Positions 9,604 through 19,521 of a stretch of DNA of 64,000 bases are shown here, piece after piece. Every line of letters begins with the position of its first letter. Within the stretch, counting starts at the first letter, position 1. The position numbers were made by a program, and so were the translations under genes. The stretch lies in assembly GCF_002870965.1 (NCBI RefSeq), contig NZ_PHSO01000007.1:186001-250000 (forward strand). The letters run 5' to 3'. This DNA is from Tsuneonella flava (lineage in GTDB: Bacteria > Pseudomonadota > Alphaproteobacteria > Sphingomonadales > Sphingomonadaceae). Under the pieces are notes generated by a model that was not told the origin of the DNA, searched no databases, and saw nothing but the letters and a program-made list of their open reading frames with translations.

Positions 9604-9876
9604 CTATTCGTGCGCGCGGTCGATGCGGATCCGCACGGTCGGCGCCATCGGACGCAGAGCCGCGTCAGCAATCGGTGTTGGCGCGCTCGCTGCACAATCG
9701 GCGCTGACGCTGCGCGGCGCATAGTCGGCACAAACGGCCGCTTGCGCCACTTGCGCCTCGCTGGCGCTCGCTTCGATCTGTTGGCTCGCAGCGGCCAGAG
9801 CGCGCGCTTCCACAGGCGCGCCAAAAGCGGCGAGCCCGGTAACCAGCGCGAGGGCAGCAAGAAGGCGGCTCAACAT
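9604..9876 (-). CDS. Small exported protein upstream of secA, unknown function
   Basis: A 90-aa protein starting [10 protein letters not shown] with a classical signal peptide (probable cleavage after the VEA-RA region near residue 25-28). The mature chain is Ala/Ser-rich with two cysteines (AVCADYAP and SADCAAS) and ends basic. It points in the same direction as secA, 109 bases away. That position would suit an export-responsive leader protein such as SecM, but there is no recognisable arrest motif and the spacing is long, so the idea is speculative. Alternatively it is an ordinary small periplasmic protein. No named family is recognised. Confidence 0.6.
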   Translation of the reverse strand: MLSRLLAALALVTGLAAFGAPVEARALAAASQQIEASASEAQVAQAAVCADYAPRSVSADCAASAPTPIADAALRPMAPTVRIRIDRAHE

Positions 9877-9985
9877 TGCGACGCGCTAGATAGGGCTATG
9901 GAGTTAATTAGTCCACCTCGCGCAGACGGCATCTAGTCTGAAAAGCGGATTTACCAACGCACTATCGCAGCCTAAGCGCCCACGC

Positions 9986-11212
9986 ATGGACATCGAACGC
10001 TCCCCTCTCGCCCGGCCCTTTCCCGATGCACCGCAAATCGCAGGCGTGACACCACGGGTGACCCGTGCCGGGTACAAGGACTGGGGCCGCTGCGACCTGA
10101 CTTACATCGAACTGAGCGAAGGCACATCGGTGGCAGGCGTGTTTACCCGCAATGTCTGCTGTTCAAGCGAAGTCGAGCTCGGACGGCAGAATGTAAAAAC
10201 GGGGAACGCGCGCGCACTGGTAGTAAACGCAGGCAATTCCAATGCCTTCACCGGATACCGTGGGCGCGAAGCGGTGGAGCAGATTATGACGCAAGTTGCC
10301 GAACACCTCGGCTGTGCGCCGGAAGACGTGTTTGTCTCCTCCACCGGAGTCATCGGTGTGCCATTGCCGAAAGACAAGGCCCGCGAAGGAGTGGCCAACG
10401 CCTTCACCGCTCCCGAATGTTCATGGGAAGATGCGGCAAACGCGATCGGCACGACCGACACTTTCACCAAAGGTGCAGTCGCCAGTGCGATGATCGGTGA
10501 TACGAAGGTCAATCTCGTCGGAATTATCAAAGGCAGCGGGATGATCGCACCCGATATGGCGACGATGCTCGGCTATATTTTCACCGATGCTGCTGTCGAT
10601 TCCATTTTCCTGCAGGACTTGCTAAGCGCTTCTAGCGATACGAGCTTTAATTGCATCACCGTCGATTCCGATACGTCGACCAGCGACACCGTGCTTGCCT
10701 TCGCCACCGGCAAGGCAGGCAATGCGCCGTTACGTTCGTTCGACGATGCAGGCGCGGATGCGTTCGCTGCCGCGCTGAACGATGTCTGCCGCAAGCTATC
10801 GCATCTGGTTGTGCGCGATGGGGAAGGCGCGCAGAAATTCATCGCTGTATCGGTAAGCGGCGCCGTCTCGGACGAGAGCGCGCGCCGGGTGGGTCTCGCC
10901 ATCGCTAACTCGCCCTTGGTCAAGACAGCGATTGCCGGAGAAGATGCCAACTGGGGCCGCGTTGTTATGGCCGTCGGCAAAGCCGGCGAGCCGGCCGATC
11001 GGGACAAGCTCTCCATTGGTTTTGGTGGAGTGTGGGCCGCCAGAGAAGGGCTGCCACTGGCGAATTACGACGAAACGCCTGTCGCCGAACATCTGAGAGG
11101 AAAGGATATTTCCATCGAGGTCGACCTGGGACTTGGCGATGGACAGGCAACTGTCTGGACCTGCGACCTCACCCACGGGTACATCTCAATCAACGCCGAC
11201 TATCGGTCGTAA
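9986..11212 (+). CDS. argJ: Bifunctional ornithine acetyltransferase / N-acetylglutamate synthase
   Basis: 408 aa, standard for ArgJ, which transfers acetyl from N-acetylornithine to glutamate in arginine biosynthesis and may also use acetyl-CoA. The self-cleavage site is visible in SGMIAPDMATMLGYIFTD: the precursor is cut in AT-ML, leaving a Thr nucleophile at the new beta-chain N terminus. VVNAGNSNAFTG, STGVIGVPLP and the C-terminal SPLVKTAIAGEDANWGR segment are also family signatures. The two-activity form cannot be distinguished from the one-activity form by eye. It is followed after 12 bases by an inositol-monophosphatase-family gene and is likely co-transcribed with it. Confidence 0.96.
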   Translation: MDIERSPLARPFPDAPQIAGVTPRVTRAGYKDWGRCDLTYIELSEGTSVAGVFTRNVCCSSEVELGRQNVKTGNARALVVNAGNSNAFTGYRGREAVEQIMTQVAEHLGCAPEDVFVSSTGVIGVPLPKDKAREGVANAFTAPECSWEDAANAIGTTDTFTKGAVASAMIGDTKVNLVGIIKGSGMIAPDMATMLGYIFTDAAVDSIFLQDLLSASSDTSFNCITVDSDTSTSDTVLAFATGKAGNAPLRSFDDAGADAFAAALNDVCRKLSHLVVRDGEGAQKFIAVSVSGAVSDESARRVGLAIANSPLVKTAIAGEDANWGRVVMAVGKAGEPADRDKLSIGFGGVWAAREGLPLANYDETPVAEHLRGKDISIEVDLGLGDGQATVWTCDLTHGYISINADYRS

Positions 11213-11224
11213 GGTTCGTTTCCA

Positions 11225-12043
11225 ATGAGCGCCCTCGACGACGAAATCCTATCGCTCCTGCGCTTTGCCGCAGAAAACGCAATCATGCCACGCTGGCGCA
11301 ATCTCGCTGAAGGCGAAATTGAGGAGAAGGCGAAAGGAGATTTCGTCACCGTCGTCGACAAGGAGGTGGAGCAATTTCTGGCCGAGGCGCTCACGCGCCT
11401 TGCTCCGGGCGTCGAGGTCGTCGGGGAAGAAGCAGTGCACGCAGACCCGACCATTGCTGACCACCTCTCCAGCGCGTGCTGGATTATCGACCCGATCGAC
11501 GGCACAGGCAATTTCGCACGCGGAGACGGCCATTTCGGCATTATGATCGCACTGGCCGATGGCGGTGAAGCCATCGCCGGATGGATCTACGACCCGCAGC
11601 GCGACCGGCTTTGCCGCGCACGCAGGGGAGATGGGGCCTACATAAATGCCGAGCGAATTACCGCACGTGCTAGCAACCAGACCCCGCCGACACTTGCGGC
11701 GATGACCGGATTTATGACCGCAGAACAACGTGCTTTGTTCGAACGCGAGATCGCACCGCATTATACGCTGGTTGCCGCTCTAGGCTGCGCGGCGGAGCAG
11801 TACCCCCTCACCACCCTCGGCGCACACGATATCGCAATCTACGAACGCACCCTTCCCTGGGATCACGCAGCAGGTTGCCTGTTTCTCAACGAAGCGGGCG
11901 GTCGCTGCGCCCGGCAGGACGGTTCGCCCTATCGCGTTGATACTCAGCGCAAGGGAATGATCGCAGCCGCCACGCCCGCATTATGGGATGCGTTCGTAGA
12001 GCGGCTCGACCAATCGGGCTATGTGCCCGGCAGCAGCAGTTAG
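11225..12043 (+). CDS. Inositol monophosphatase family phosphatase
   Basis: A 272-aa Mg2+-dependent phosphatase of the IMPase/FBPase fold. Metal-binding motifs are VVGEEAV (Glu), IIDPIDGTGNFARG (the DPxDGT motif), and the C-terminal WDHAAGCLFLNEAGG. The family includes inositol monophosphatase (SuhB), PAP phosphatase (CysQ) and HisN-type histidinol-phosphatase. The neighbour argJ makes an amino-acid biosynthetic role such as HisN conceivable, but sequence alone does not decide. The start MSALDDEIL lies 12 bases after argJ. Its TAG stop overlaps the TAA of the convergent trxA by two bases. Confidence 0.88.
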   Translation: MSALDDEILSLLRFAAENAIMPRWRNLAEGEIEEKAKGDFVTVVDKEVEQFLAEALTRLAPGVEVVGEEAVHADPTIADHLSSACWIIDPIDGTGNFARGDGHFGIMIALADGGEAIAGWIYDPQRDRLCRARRGDGAYINAERITARASNQTPPTLAAMTGFMTAEQRALFEREIAPHYTLVAALGCAAEQYPLTTLGAHDIAIYERTLPWDHAAGCLFLNEAGGRCARQDGSPYRVDTQRKGMIAAATPALWDAFVERLDQSGYVPGSSS

Positions 12044-12360
12044 AGTTCGCCTTCCAGCCAGCCCTTGAGCTGCCCCTTGGGAGCCGCGCCAAGCTTCTGA
12101 GCCACTGGCTTGCCGTTCTTGAAAAGCACCATCAGAGGAATCGACTGAACGCCAATCTGGCCGGGAATGCCGGTGTTTTCCATGATGTCCATCTTGGCGA
12201 TGGTCACTTTGTCAGCCAGTTCTTCGGAAATTTCTTCCAGCGCCGGGGCGATCATCTTGCACGGGCCGCACCAGTCAGCCCAGAAATCGACCAGTACGGG
12301 CTTGTCGGATTCGAGCACGTCGGACTGGAAGCTGGCGTCGGTAACGGCGATGGTGGCCAT
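12040..12360 (-). CDS. trxA: Thioredoxin
   Basis: 106-aa cytoplasmic thioredoxin. The start MATIAVTDAS at 12360 is preferred to one eleven codons upstream because it gives the canonical length. Active site WCGPCK has Cys31 and Cys34 after DFWAD, and the cis-proline segment GVQSIPLMVLFKNG is present. It reduces protein disulfides with electrons from thioredoxin reductase. It sits downstream of addA on the same strand (51-base gap), the order common in alphaproteobacteria. Confidence 0.97.
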   Translation of the reverse strand: MATIAVTDASFQSDVLESDKPVLVDFWADWCGPCKMIAPALEEISEELADKVTIAKMDIMENTGIPGQIGVQSIPLMVLFKNGKPVAQKLGAAPKGQLKGWLEGEL

Positions 12361-12411
12361 GAGAAGTCTCCTGAAATGATCGGTTGCTGCCAATTTAGGC
12401 GCGATGTCGGT

Positions 12412-15400
12412 TTACTCAATGCCCGTTGGGGCAAAGCTTTCCGACTTGATCGACAAGGCACTCTTGCGGGAAGCAAGCATTTCAACGGGAATGGCGATCA
12501 GTTGCGGGGTCTGCGTATAAAGGACCGCGCATACAATCTCCCGGCCGGGATATATTGTCTCCAGCGCGGCGGCATAGGCAGCCATCTGGCGCAGGGTTGC
12601 TTCCGGCACACCGTCCAGTGACGCAGGCGGACGGCGGGCGGTTTTGAAATCGACGACGGTGATCCTGCCTGGCTCCACCAACAACCTGTCGGCCGTGCCT
12701 GCGATCACTTGCCCATCGACCGCTGCTGCCAAAGGAACTTCAGCCAGCGCATCCGGACCAAAAATCTCTGCGAATTCAGGTGTTCGGAGCACCGCCAGAG
12801 CGGCATCGACGATTTCGGCCCGCTCGACATCGGTCAAGTCGCGCGCCTGTCTCTCAAGCCAGCTATGTGCCGCCGTACTGCGATCATCGATCGCAATATC
12901 GGGCAGCCTTTCCAGCAAGCGGTGGATCAGCACCCCGCGCCGCGCAGCCACTTGGGCCACTTCGGCGGGCAGCGGCGGATCGGCCCCCAGCTCTCCACCC
13001 GCAGAGGAGGGTGCCAACGGGCGCGGCGGGCGTGGTTCGGGGCCAATCGGTGCGGTCGCCCAGTCTGGCAAAGCAACCGGCGCGGCCCGATCCGGTTTCG
13101 CCACTTCGGCAATCGGTTCCGCCCGGTGCCCAAGCTCTCTGCGCGCCCCCCAGATCGGATCGGTGAGATCGTCTCCATCGAACAACGGCGCAAGTCGGGC
13201 GTACCACGAATCCGCCGCCGGTTCGCGTTCCCGCTTGCCTAGCGCCCCACCGATAAACAGCGCCTCTTCGGCACGGGTCATCGCGACATAGAGCAATCGC
13301 CAGTGCTCCTCGCGCTCCGCATCGGCAACTTCGGCCTCGGCCGCAGCGATGCGGCCCGCCTTCTCTTCCTTCCGCAAATTTGGCAAAGGGATGCTAGGCC
13401 CATCATCGCCAGACAGCTCCTCTGCCAGTTCCAGCCCCCGCACGCGCGAACTGTCGGGATTGCCGGTCGCATCAGCCAGGATGACGATGGGTGCCTGCAA
13501 GCCCTTGCTGCCATGCACGGTCATCACCCGCACCAGCCCGCCGCCACCATCGGCCTCTCGCTTCAGCTCGCCCTCGCCTGCATCGAACCAGTCGATGAAC
13601 CCGGTTATACTTGGGGTGTGAGCGGAGGCGTAGGCATTCGCCGCATTGAGCAATTCGTCGATCGGATCGTTCGCCTCGCGCCCCAGCCGCGCAACCAGCG
13701 CCCGCCGCCCCTGCCACGGACCCACCAGCATCCAGTGCAACAGAGCCTGCGGCGGTTCGAAATCCGCCCTTCTCAACAAATCGCGCAGGCGTTCGGCCGT
13801 TTCCTGCTGACGGGGATCGTCACCCTTGCGGATATGATCCCACAGCCGCACGTCTTTTTCGCGCCACCCATAATCGAGCAAGTCCTGCTGGCTCCACCCG
13901 ATCAGCGGAGAAACCAGCAAGTTCGCAAGGCTCAAATCGTCGCGCGGCTGCGCGGCGAAGCGCAATGCGGCGAGCAAGTCCTTCACCGCCAGCGGCGCGC
14001 CCAGACGCAACCGATCCACCCCGGCGACCGGAACCCCCGCAGCATGAAGGCGAGCGACAATCAAACCGGCCAGTTCCCGCCGCCGTCGCACCAATATCAT
14101 GATGTCGCCCGGCTCGGCATTGCGGCTGTGCTTGGCCAAAGGATAACCGGTGTCGAGCCATTGTCTGACCTGATCGGCAATGCGATTGGCCATCGCCCGC
14201 TCGGGTTCGGACAGCCATTCTTCCGGCCCGTCCTCTTCCTCATCATCTGACTCATGAGCGCTGATCGGGTGCCATAAAGTGGCCTGCCCCGGCAGATCGT
14301 CTCCCTTATGCGGCGCTGGCGGAGATTTGAGGCCAAATTTATCCGCGCCGATGGCTGCAATCGCTGCGTCGACCACGTCCAGCACAGGCTGCGCCGTGCG
14401 ATAGCTGCGCCCGAGATCGAGATCGCGCAGTCTTCGGGCAGAGGGGGATACCCCCGCCAGATCGTCCATCAATTGTGCGTAATGATCGCGGGCGATGGCA
14501 AAATTTTCCGGGCTCGTGCCCTGAAAGCGGAAAATGGCCTGCTTGTAATCACCGACAACGAATATCGTTCGCAGCTCTCCGTCGTGTTGCCCTTCGCCAG
14601 CGAAAAAGTCGCCGGTCAGTGCGCGGATGATCGACCATTGCGCTTCGTTGGTATCCTGCGCTTCATCGACGAGGATGTGATCGAAACGGCGGTCGAGTTT
14701 ATAGCGAATCCAGTCCGCCATTTCCGCGTCGCGCAACAGCGCAGCGGCACGACGGATCTGATCGTCGAAATCGATCAGCCCTTCCCGCGACTTGGCATCT
14801 TCCCATGCCAGCGCGAACCGACGGCCGATTTCCAGCGCCGGGGTCAACCACTCTGCCAGAGCAAGCAATATCCGCAGGTCCACCACCCGCTGAATCGATG
14901 CGGCAACCGCGCTGGCCGCATCGGCATAGCCGGCATCCTGCTTCTCCAGACTTTTGAGCGAGCGCGGATCGCCTTTCTGCGTGAACAGCGCGGCCTGCAT
15001 CGCCTCCAGCGCGGCAAGCCGCTCCATCCCATGCGAACCGAGAAAATCGGCAATCGCCGCAATCGATTTTTCCGCAGTCGCGGTGCCCCAAGCCTGATTG
15101 GCGGACAGCATCTGGCGAAGCGCTGCCACATCGAACGCATCGTCGGCGCACAGTTCCGCAGCACTGCTTTCATCCGCATCGCTATCAAGGCCAAGCAAAC
15201 GAGCCACGCGCCCGCGCATCGGCGGTTGCCAGCCACCTGGCCCGAACCACACCTCGCGCGATTCGGCGCACCGCATCAGCCATTCCCGTACACCATCCGC
15301 CCCCATCCGCAGCGAAAGCATCGCGAGCGGCGCGATGACGGCATCATCCCCGCTCGTTTCGGCATCCGCGACCATTTCAGCCAGCACTTCGTGCGCCAGA

Positions 15401-15867
15401 ACATCGCGGTCGCGATCTTCCATCGGTCGGGTGCCGGGGACCAGCCCGGCCTCTTCGGGAAAGGCCGCCAGCAACCATTGCGAAAACGCATGGATCGTAT
15501 CGATCCGCAAGCCACCGCCCGGACAATCGAGCACACTGGCAAACAGCGTACGCGCCCGTGCCTGCGTATCGGGATCGAACGGTGCTCCGATTGCCCGCAG
15601 GTCTTTCGCCAGCGCTTCGGACCTCATCCGCACCCATTGCGCCAGCACGGCGTTGACCCGCTCTGCCATTTCCGCGGCACCTGCCTTGGTGAAAGTAAGG
15701 CAAAGAATTTCCGAAGGCTTCACCCCTTCGCGCAGCAACAGCCGCAGCACACGGGCAGAGAGAACCTGTGTCTTGCCAGTACCTGCCGATGCAGACAGCC
15801 AAACGCTGTCCTCCGGCTCCACCGCCAGCGCCTGATTGTCTTGTAACGGAAAAACTCTCCCGCTCAT
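12412..15867 (-). CDS. addA: Double-strand break repair helicase-nuclease AddA
   Basis: 1151 aa from the ATG at 15867, which overlaps the addB stop by 4 bases (ATGA); an upstream in-frame start would overlap addB more. UvrD/Rep-type superfamily 1 helicase motifs: Walker A SAGTGKTQVLSAR, motif II VDEAQDTNEAQW, motif V region MTVHGSKGLQAPIV, and MTRAEEALFIGG. A C-terminal RecB-type nuclease module carries GTADRLLVEPG and VVDFKTARRPP. With AddB it resects DNA ends and loads RecA at Chi-like sites. It is part of the divL-tsaE-amgK-murU-addB-addA chain. Confidence 0.96.
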   Translation of the reverse strand: MSGRVFPLQDNQALAVEPEDSVWLSASAGTGKTQVLSARVLRLLLREGVKPSEILCLTFTKAGAAEMAERVNAVLAQWVRMRSEALAKDLRAIGAPFDPDTQARARTLFASVLDCPGGGLRIDTIHAFSQWLLAAFPEEAGLVPGTRPMEDRDRDVLAHEVLAEMVADAETSGDDAVIAPLAMLSLRMGADGVREWLMRCAESREVWFGPGGWQPPMRGRVARLLGLDSDADESSAAELCADDAFDVAALRQMLSANQAWGTATAEKSIAAIADFLGSHGMERLAALEAMQAALFTQKGDPRSLKSLEKQDAGYADAASAVAASIQRVVDLRILLALAEWLTPALEIGRRFALAWEDAKSREGLIDFDDQIRRAAALLRDAEMADWIRYKLDRRFDHILVDEAQDTNEAQWSIIRALTGDFFAGEGQHDGELRTIFVVGDYKQAIFRFQGTSPENFAIARDHYAQLMDDLAGVSPSARRLRDLDLGRSYRTAQPVLDVVDAAIAAIGADKFGLKSPPAPHKGDDLPGQATLWHPISAHESDDEEEDGPEEWLSEPERAMANRIADQVRQWLDTGYPLAKHSRNAEPGDIMILVRRRRELAGLIVARLHAAGVPVAGVDRLRLGAPLAVKDLLAALRFAAQPRDDLSLANLLVSPLIGWSQQDLLDYGWREKDVRLWDHIRKGDDPRQQETAERLRDLLRRADFEPPQALLHWMLVGPWQGRRALVARLGREANDPIDELLNAANAYASAHTPSITGFIDWFDAGEGELKREADGGGGLVRVMTVHGSKGLQAPIVILADATGNPDSSRVRGLELAEELSGDDGPSIPLPNLRKEEKAGRIAAAEAEVADAEREEHWRLLYVAMTRAEEALFIGGALGKREREPAADSWYARLAPLFDGDDLTDPIWGARRELGHRAEPIAEVAKPDRAAPVALPDWATAPIGPEPRPPRPLAPSSAGGELGADPPLPAEVAQVAARRGVLIHRLLERLPDIAIDDRSTAAHSWLERQARDLTDVERAEIVDAALAVLRTPEFAEIFGPDALAEVPLAAAVDGQVIAGTADRLLVEPGRITVVDFKTARRPPASLDGVPEATLRQMAAYAAALETIYPGREIVCAVLYTQTPQLIAIPVEMLASRKSALSIKSESFAPTGIE

Positions 15868-18806
15868 TGTTCGCGCCCCATCCATTCATCGAGCCGCATG
15901 AGCTGGTCATATGTCGCATAGCCGGGGGCATCGGGATTCAGCCGCGCGGTGAATGGCTCGTCCCCCAATATCCAGCGGTTCAGGGCATCGTCGAGATATT
16001 CGCGCGCCTTCGGCAGAAACGCGTCGGCGGCGATCCCGCTGCGCTTGGCCCCTTCTCTGATCGGCGTGGTCACATATCCGAACCCGGTTTCGCTCTTGTC
16101 ACTGCGCCCCAGCGACCAGTATTCAAACCGAGTGGCCTTGCCGATGGCCTTCGCGAAACCGCCATTTTCCACCATCAGCCCCAGTGTGCCAAGCTGAAGA
16201 GCATAACCTGCCTCCACCTGTGCGCCGCTGGGCGGGCGACCGGTCTTGTAATCGACGACTGCGTAGCTGCCGTCTTCCAGACGATCGAGCCGGTCGATCC
16301 GGCCCCGAATGGTCACTCCGTTCCATTCCATGCTGCCCCACTCTTCGAACAGAGTGGGTATCCGGACCGGATCGGCGGCGATTTGCCCTTCGACCCATTC
16401 CAGAGCCTTCAGCAAACGCGGCCGCCACAGCGCACGGGTCAACGGGTGAGCATGCATTTGCGCCAGTTGCTCTTCTGCGATGTCAGCAATCGGGCGACCG
16501 GTCTTGTGCCACACTTCCAATATCTTGTGCGCGAGTTCCCCCTGCCACGCCGGACCGGGATCGGCATCGAGCGCGTCCATCTCGTCCAGCCGGAGGATCG
16601 AACCGGCATAGAATTGATAGGGGTCGGCGCGCAGCCGATCGAGCCCGGTGACACTGAGCGCCACTTTGCGCTGCTGTGCATCGGGCCTTGGCTCCGGCTG
16701 CGGATATGGCAGCGCGGAGGGCGCATCGTCCAGAGCGCGCGCGAGCTGAACCGCCTCCGTTTCTACATGGCGATCAAGCAAATCGCCCAGCAGCGCCTGC
16801 ACCCGCAGAAGGAAGCGTGAGGCAATCGCCGGGCCGCCTTCATCGCGCCGCGCGCGGCTGAGCACGACATCGGGCGCACCCAGTGCCGCAGCCAGATCGT
16901 GCGCCGCCAGCCCAATGCGGAAATCCGCCCCCGGCACGCCAAGCGCCCGCAACACCGCCGGGGCCAGCAAAGGATCGGTTGCGGGCCGTGCGGGCCAGGT
17001 GCCTTCGTTCAACCCGGCACAGATAACCAGATCGGCGCGCGCCATGCGGGATTCGATCAGACCGTAAATCGCCACGCGCGGATGCCCGCCATAAGGAGGA
17101 CGGACCGAGTTGCCTTCCATCGCATCGCTGAGCGCGGCATGAAGCTCGTCCGCCTCCAGCACAGTGCCGACATCGCGCGCATGGAGCCGCAGATCTTCCA
17201 CGAACTGCGCCAGCGCGCGCCCATCCTCGCGGCTCCACAATGCATCGCCGCACAGCGCTTCCCCTGCAGCGGCCAGACGGTTCAGCCATTCGGCAAGCGG
17301 CAAGCTGCCATCCTGGCATAGCGGCGCGAGGATCGGGGAGACTTCTGCCCACCAATCGGCAACCTTCGCTTCATCGGCAATATCAGCAACGGGTGTCAGA
17401 CCAGGTGTCGGGCGCGGGCCCCGCAACTGCTCATCCAGAGCACGCAGATGGCGAAGCCATTCGCCACGCCCTTCGCCATATCGAACCAGAGGGTTGGCCA
17501 GAGCCGCAATCAGCGAAACCGGAGCGGCCCGCTGAGCTGCGATATCGGCCAGTTGAAGGAGCACTCTGCCTGCGGCGGTCAGCGTCAGCGGCCGTCCCGC
17601 GGTGTCGTCCGCTTCGAGGTTCCAGCGCCTGAGATGCTGGACAACGCGCCGTGCCAGCGGCCTGTCCGGTGTGACCAGCGCCACTCGACGTTCGGGCACC
17701 GAAACCGCTTCGCGGATCAGCAAGGCGATGGCCTGCGCCTCTTCCTCAGGGTTGGCCGTTTCCATTACCCGCACACCCGAGAGGCGGCGTTTCTCCGCTG
17801 ACAGGTCAACCCAGATCTTACTCGCCTGTGGCGGCAGGAACAGGCTGGATATCGCATGGGTGCGCTCTGGCGGAGCTGCGGCGACGCCCTTGCGATGCCA
17901 CTGCTGGACCTCCGCCCGGTTTATGCCCATCCGGTTAAGCAACAGCTTGAGATGGTATTGCGGATGGGTCACCGCGTCGCCTTCGCTGAACGGCGGATCG
18001 CCGGGATTGACGCAGGCACCCGCCGCGCCCAGTTCGCCCCACACATCTTGCGGCATCGACAAGTCGAGGTCCGGCAGGATCACCGCCCCCAGCGGCAATT
18101 CGGATACCACCCGCAGCAATCGCGCCAGCGCAGGCGCCGCGCTGGTCACGCCAGCGGCGACAATCGGTGTAGCGGGCGGGTTGTTCCGCCATTGGGTCGC
18201 TGCGTGATCGAACAGACGGTTGCGCCGCGCAGCAGCGTCGATCGTGCCTGTGGCGGCCAGTTCCGCCAGCCAGATCGCCTGTACCCGCGCAAAGCGATGA
18301 ACCGCCCGCTGCCAATGCTCTGCCAGATCGCCCACCACGCCCATCACCCGCTCTTCCAGCAGTTCCTGCGGGCCGATGTCCTCCACCAGCAAACGGTCCA
18401 TCGTCGCGGCGAATTCGCTGGCCAGTCGCAACAGCGCCGAACCGCGCGGGGCATCGTCGCCCATTTCGGCGCGGAGTATTTCCGCAAGTCGCAACCATCG
18501 CCGCGTGGGGTCCACCGCTGGCGGAATATCGGCAGCGCCCAGCGGATCGAGCAAAACGCCCAGCGTCTCGTCCAGATCGAGATCGCCCACCACCGCCATG
18601 CGCGGCATCAGCATCCCGCCACCCGACGCCCGCACGAATGCCTCCTGCACAGTGCGGATCGCGCGAGTGGACGGGAGCAGCAACGTCAGCCGGGCAAGGC
18701 CCAGCTCCGAATCGCTGTATCGCGGGATCAGTCCGGCAACGAGAGCATCGGCAAAACCGCGGTGTGCGGCAATCGAATAAACCTGCGGATGGATGCGCTC
18801 AGGCAC
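15864..18806 (-). CDS. addB: Double-strand break repair protein AddB (alphaproteobacterial type)
   Basis: 980 aa, consistent with alphaproteobacterial AddB. The inactivated-helicase N-terminal part shows LLLPSTRAIRTVQEAF. The C-terminal RecB-family nuclease is recognisable from the GRIDRLDRLEDG and AVVDYKTGRPPSGAQ motifs, with the Asp/Lys ligands present. It partners AddA in the end-resection complex. The GTG start at 18806 overlaps the murU stop by 8 bases, and its own stop overlaps addA, so translation is probably coupled through the three genes. Confidence 0.93.
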   Translation of the reverse strand: MPERIHPQVYSIAAHRGFADALVAGLIPRYSDSELGLARLTLLLPSTRAIRTVQEAFVRASGGGMLMPRMAVVGDLDLDETLGVLLDPLGAADIPPAVDPTRRWLRLAEILRAEMGDDAPRGSALLRLASEFAATMDRLLVEDIGPQELLEERVMGVVGDLAEHWQRAVHRFARVQAIWLAELAATGTIDAAARRNRLFDHAATQWRNNPPATPIVAAGVTSAAPALARLLRVVSELPLGAVILPDLDLSMPQDVWGELGAAGACVNPGDPPFSEGDAVTHPQYHLKLLLNRMGINRAEVQQWHRKGVAAAPPERTHAISSLFLPPQASKIWVDLSAEKRRLSGVRVMETANPEEEAQAIALLIREAVSVPERRVALVTPDRPLARRVVQHLRRWNLEADDTAGRPLTLTAAGRVLLQLADIAAQRAAPVSLIAALANPLVRYGEGRGEWLRHLRALDEQLRGPRPTPGLTPVADIADEAKVADWWAEVSPILAPLCQDGSLPLAEWLNRLAAAGEALCGDALWSREDGRALAQFVEDLRLHARDVGTVLEADELHAALSDAMEGNSVRPPYGGHPRVAIYGLIESRMARADLVICAGLNEGTWPARPATDPLLAPAVLRALGVPGADFRIGLAAHDLAAALGAPDVVLSRARRDEGGPAIASRFLLRVQALLGDLLDRHVETEAVQLARALDDAPSALPYPQPEPRPDAQQRKVALSVTGLDRLRADPYQFYAGSILRLDEMDALDADPGPAWQGELAHKILEVWHKTGRPIADIAEEQLAQMHAHPLTRALWRPRLLKALEWVEGQIAADPVRIPTLFEEWGSMEWNGVTIRGRIDRLDRLEDGSYAVVDYKTGRPPSGAQVEAGYALQLGTLGLMVENGGFAKAIGKATRFEYWSLGRSDKSETGFGYVTTPIREGAKRSGIAADAFLPKAREYLDDALNRWILGDEPFTARLNPDAPGYATYDQLMRLDEWMGREQ

Positions 18807-19521
18807 CCGTCAGCACCGCCTCTGTCGGCCGGATGGCCTGCGGCGTTCCCACCTCAAACCATTGTCCCGTAAATGTCGCACCGAACAGGCGGCCTTCCGC
18901 GATTGCGCGTTCCCACAGAACCATTGTGCCGAACCGCCCTTCCGGCGCGTCACGCAGCAGGCGGTGGCTCACGATCTGGATGCCCGTGTAGATAAACGGA
19001 GCAATCCGTCCTGCCCGCCTGCGGCTGAGCCGACCGCACGGATCCATGTGAAAATCGCCAAGCCCGGTGAAATTGGCAGCCCGCGCATGCGGCACCACCA
19101 GCAACAGGGCATCCATTTCGTCCGGCTTCCACAGCTCGGTCATTTCGACAAACGCGTTGCGCGGTCCGTCGAGCCAGATGTTATCCGCGTTGAGACAGAA
19201 AAACGGATCGGGCAGCAGCCCGGCCCTGTATGCCTTCAGCATTCCCCCGCCGGTTTCCAGCAACAGATCGCGTTCGTCCGATATCGTCACCTTGGGCGCA
19301 GCGCGTTCCTTGATATGCGCTTCCAGCGGATCGGCAAGATAGTGGACGTTGACAACAGCCTTGGCCACACCCGCCTCCGCCAGTCGATCCAGCGTGTGAT
19401 CGATCAGCGCCTTACCCGCGACGCGCACCATCGGCTTGGGTTGTGTAGCAGTGAGGGGGCGCATCCGTTTACCGAGGCCCGCCGCCATGACCATCGCTGT
19501 GTCGGAGGCAAGCGCGCTCAC
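18799..19521 (-). CDS. murU: N-acetylmuramate-1-phosphate uridylyltransferase (MurU type)
   Basis: A 240-aa sugar-nucleotide transferase with the signature MAAGLGKRMRPLTATQPKPM and NADNIWLDG metal-binding region. On its own it could be any glucose-1-phosphate-type nucleotidylyltransferase. Its start overlaps the stop of an AmgK-like kinase by 4 bases, and that pairing is the hallmark of the anabolic peptidoglycan recycling route. AmgK phosphorylates MurNAc at the anomeric position and MurU makes UDP-MurNAc, bypassing MurA/MurB and hence fosfomycin. The assignment rests on sequence class plus neighbour. Confidence 0.85.
   Translation of the reverse strand: MSALASDTAMVMAAGLGKRMRPLTATQPKPMVRVAGKALIDHTLDRLAEAGVAKAVVNVHYLADPLEAHIKERAAPKVTISDERDLLLETGGGMLKAYRAGLLPDPFFCLNADNIWLDGPRNAFVEMTELWKPDEMDALLLVVPHARAANFTGLGDFHMDPCGRLSRRRAGRIAPFIYTGIQIVSHRLLRDAPEGRFGTMVLWERAIAEGRLFGATFTGQWFEVGTPQAIRPTEAVLTGA

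Noticed and set aside
14308-15846. 512-codon plus-strand open frame
   Set aside because: Antisense to addA, whose helicase motifs are unambiguous.
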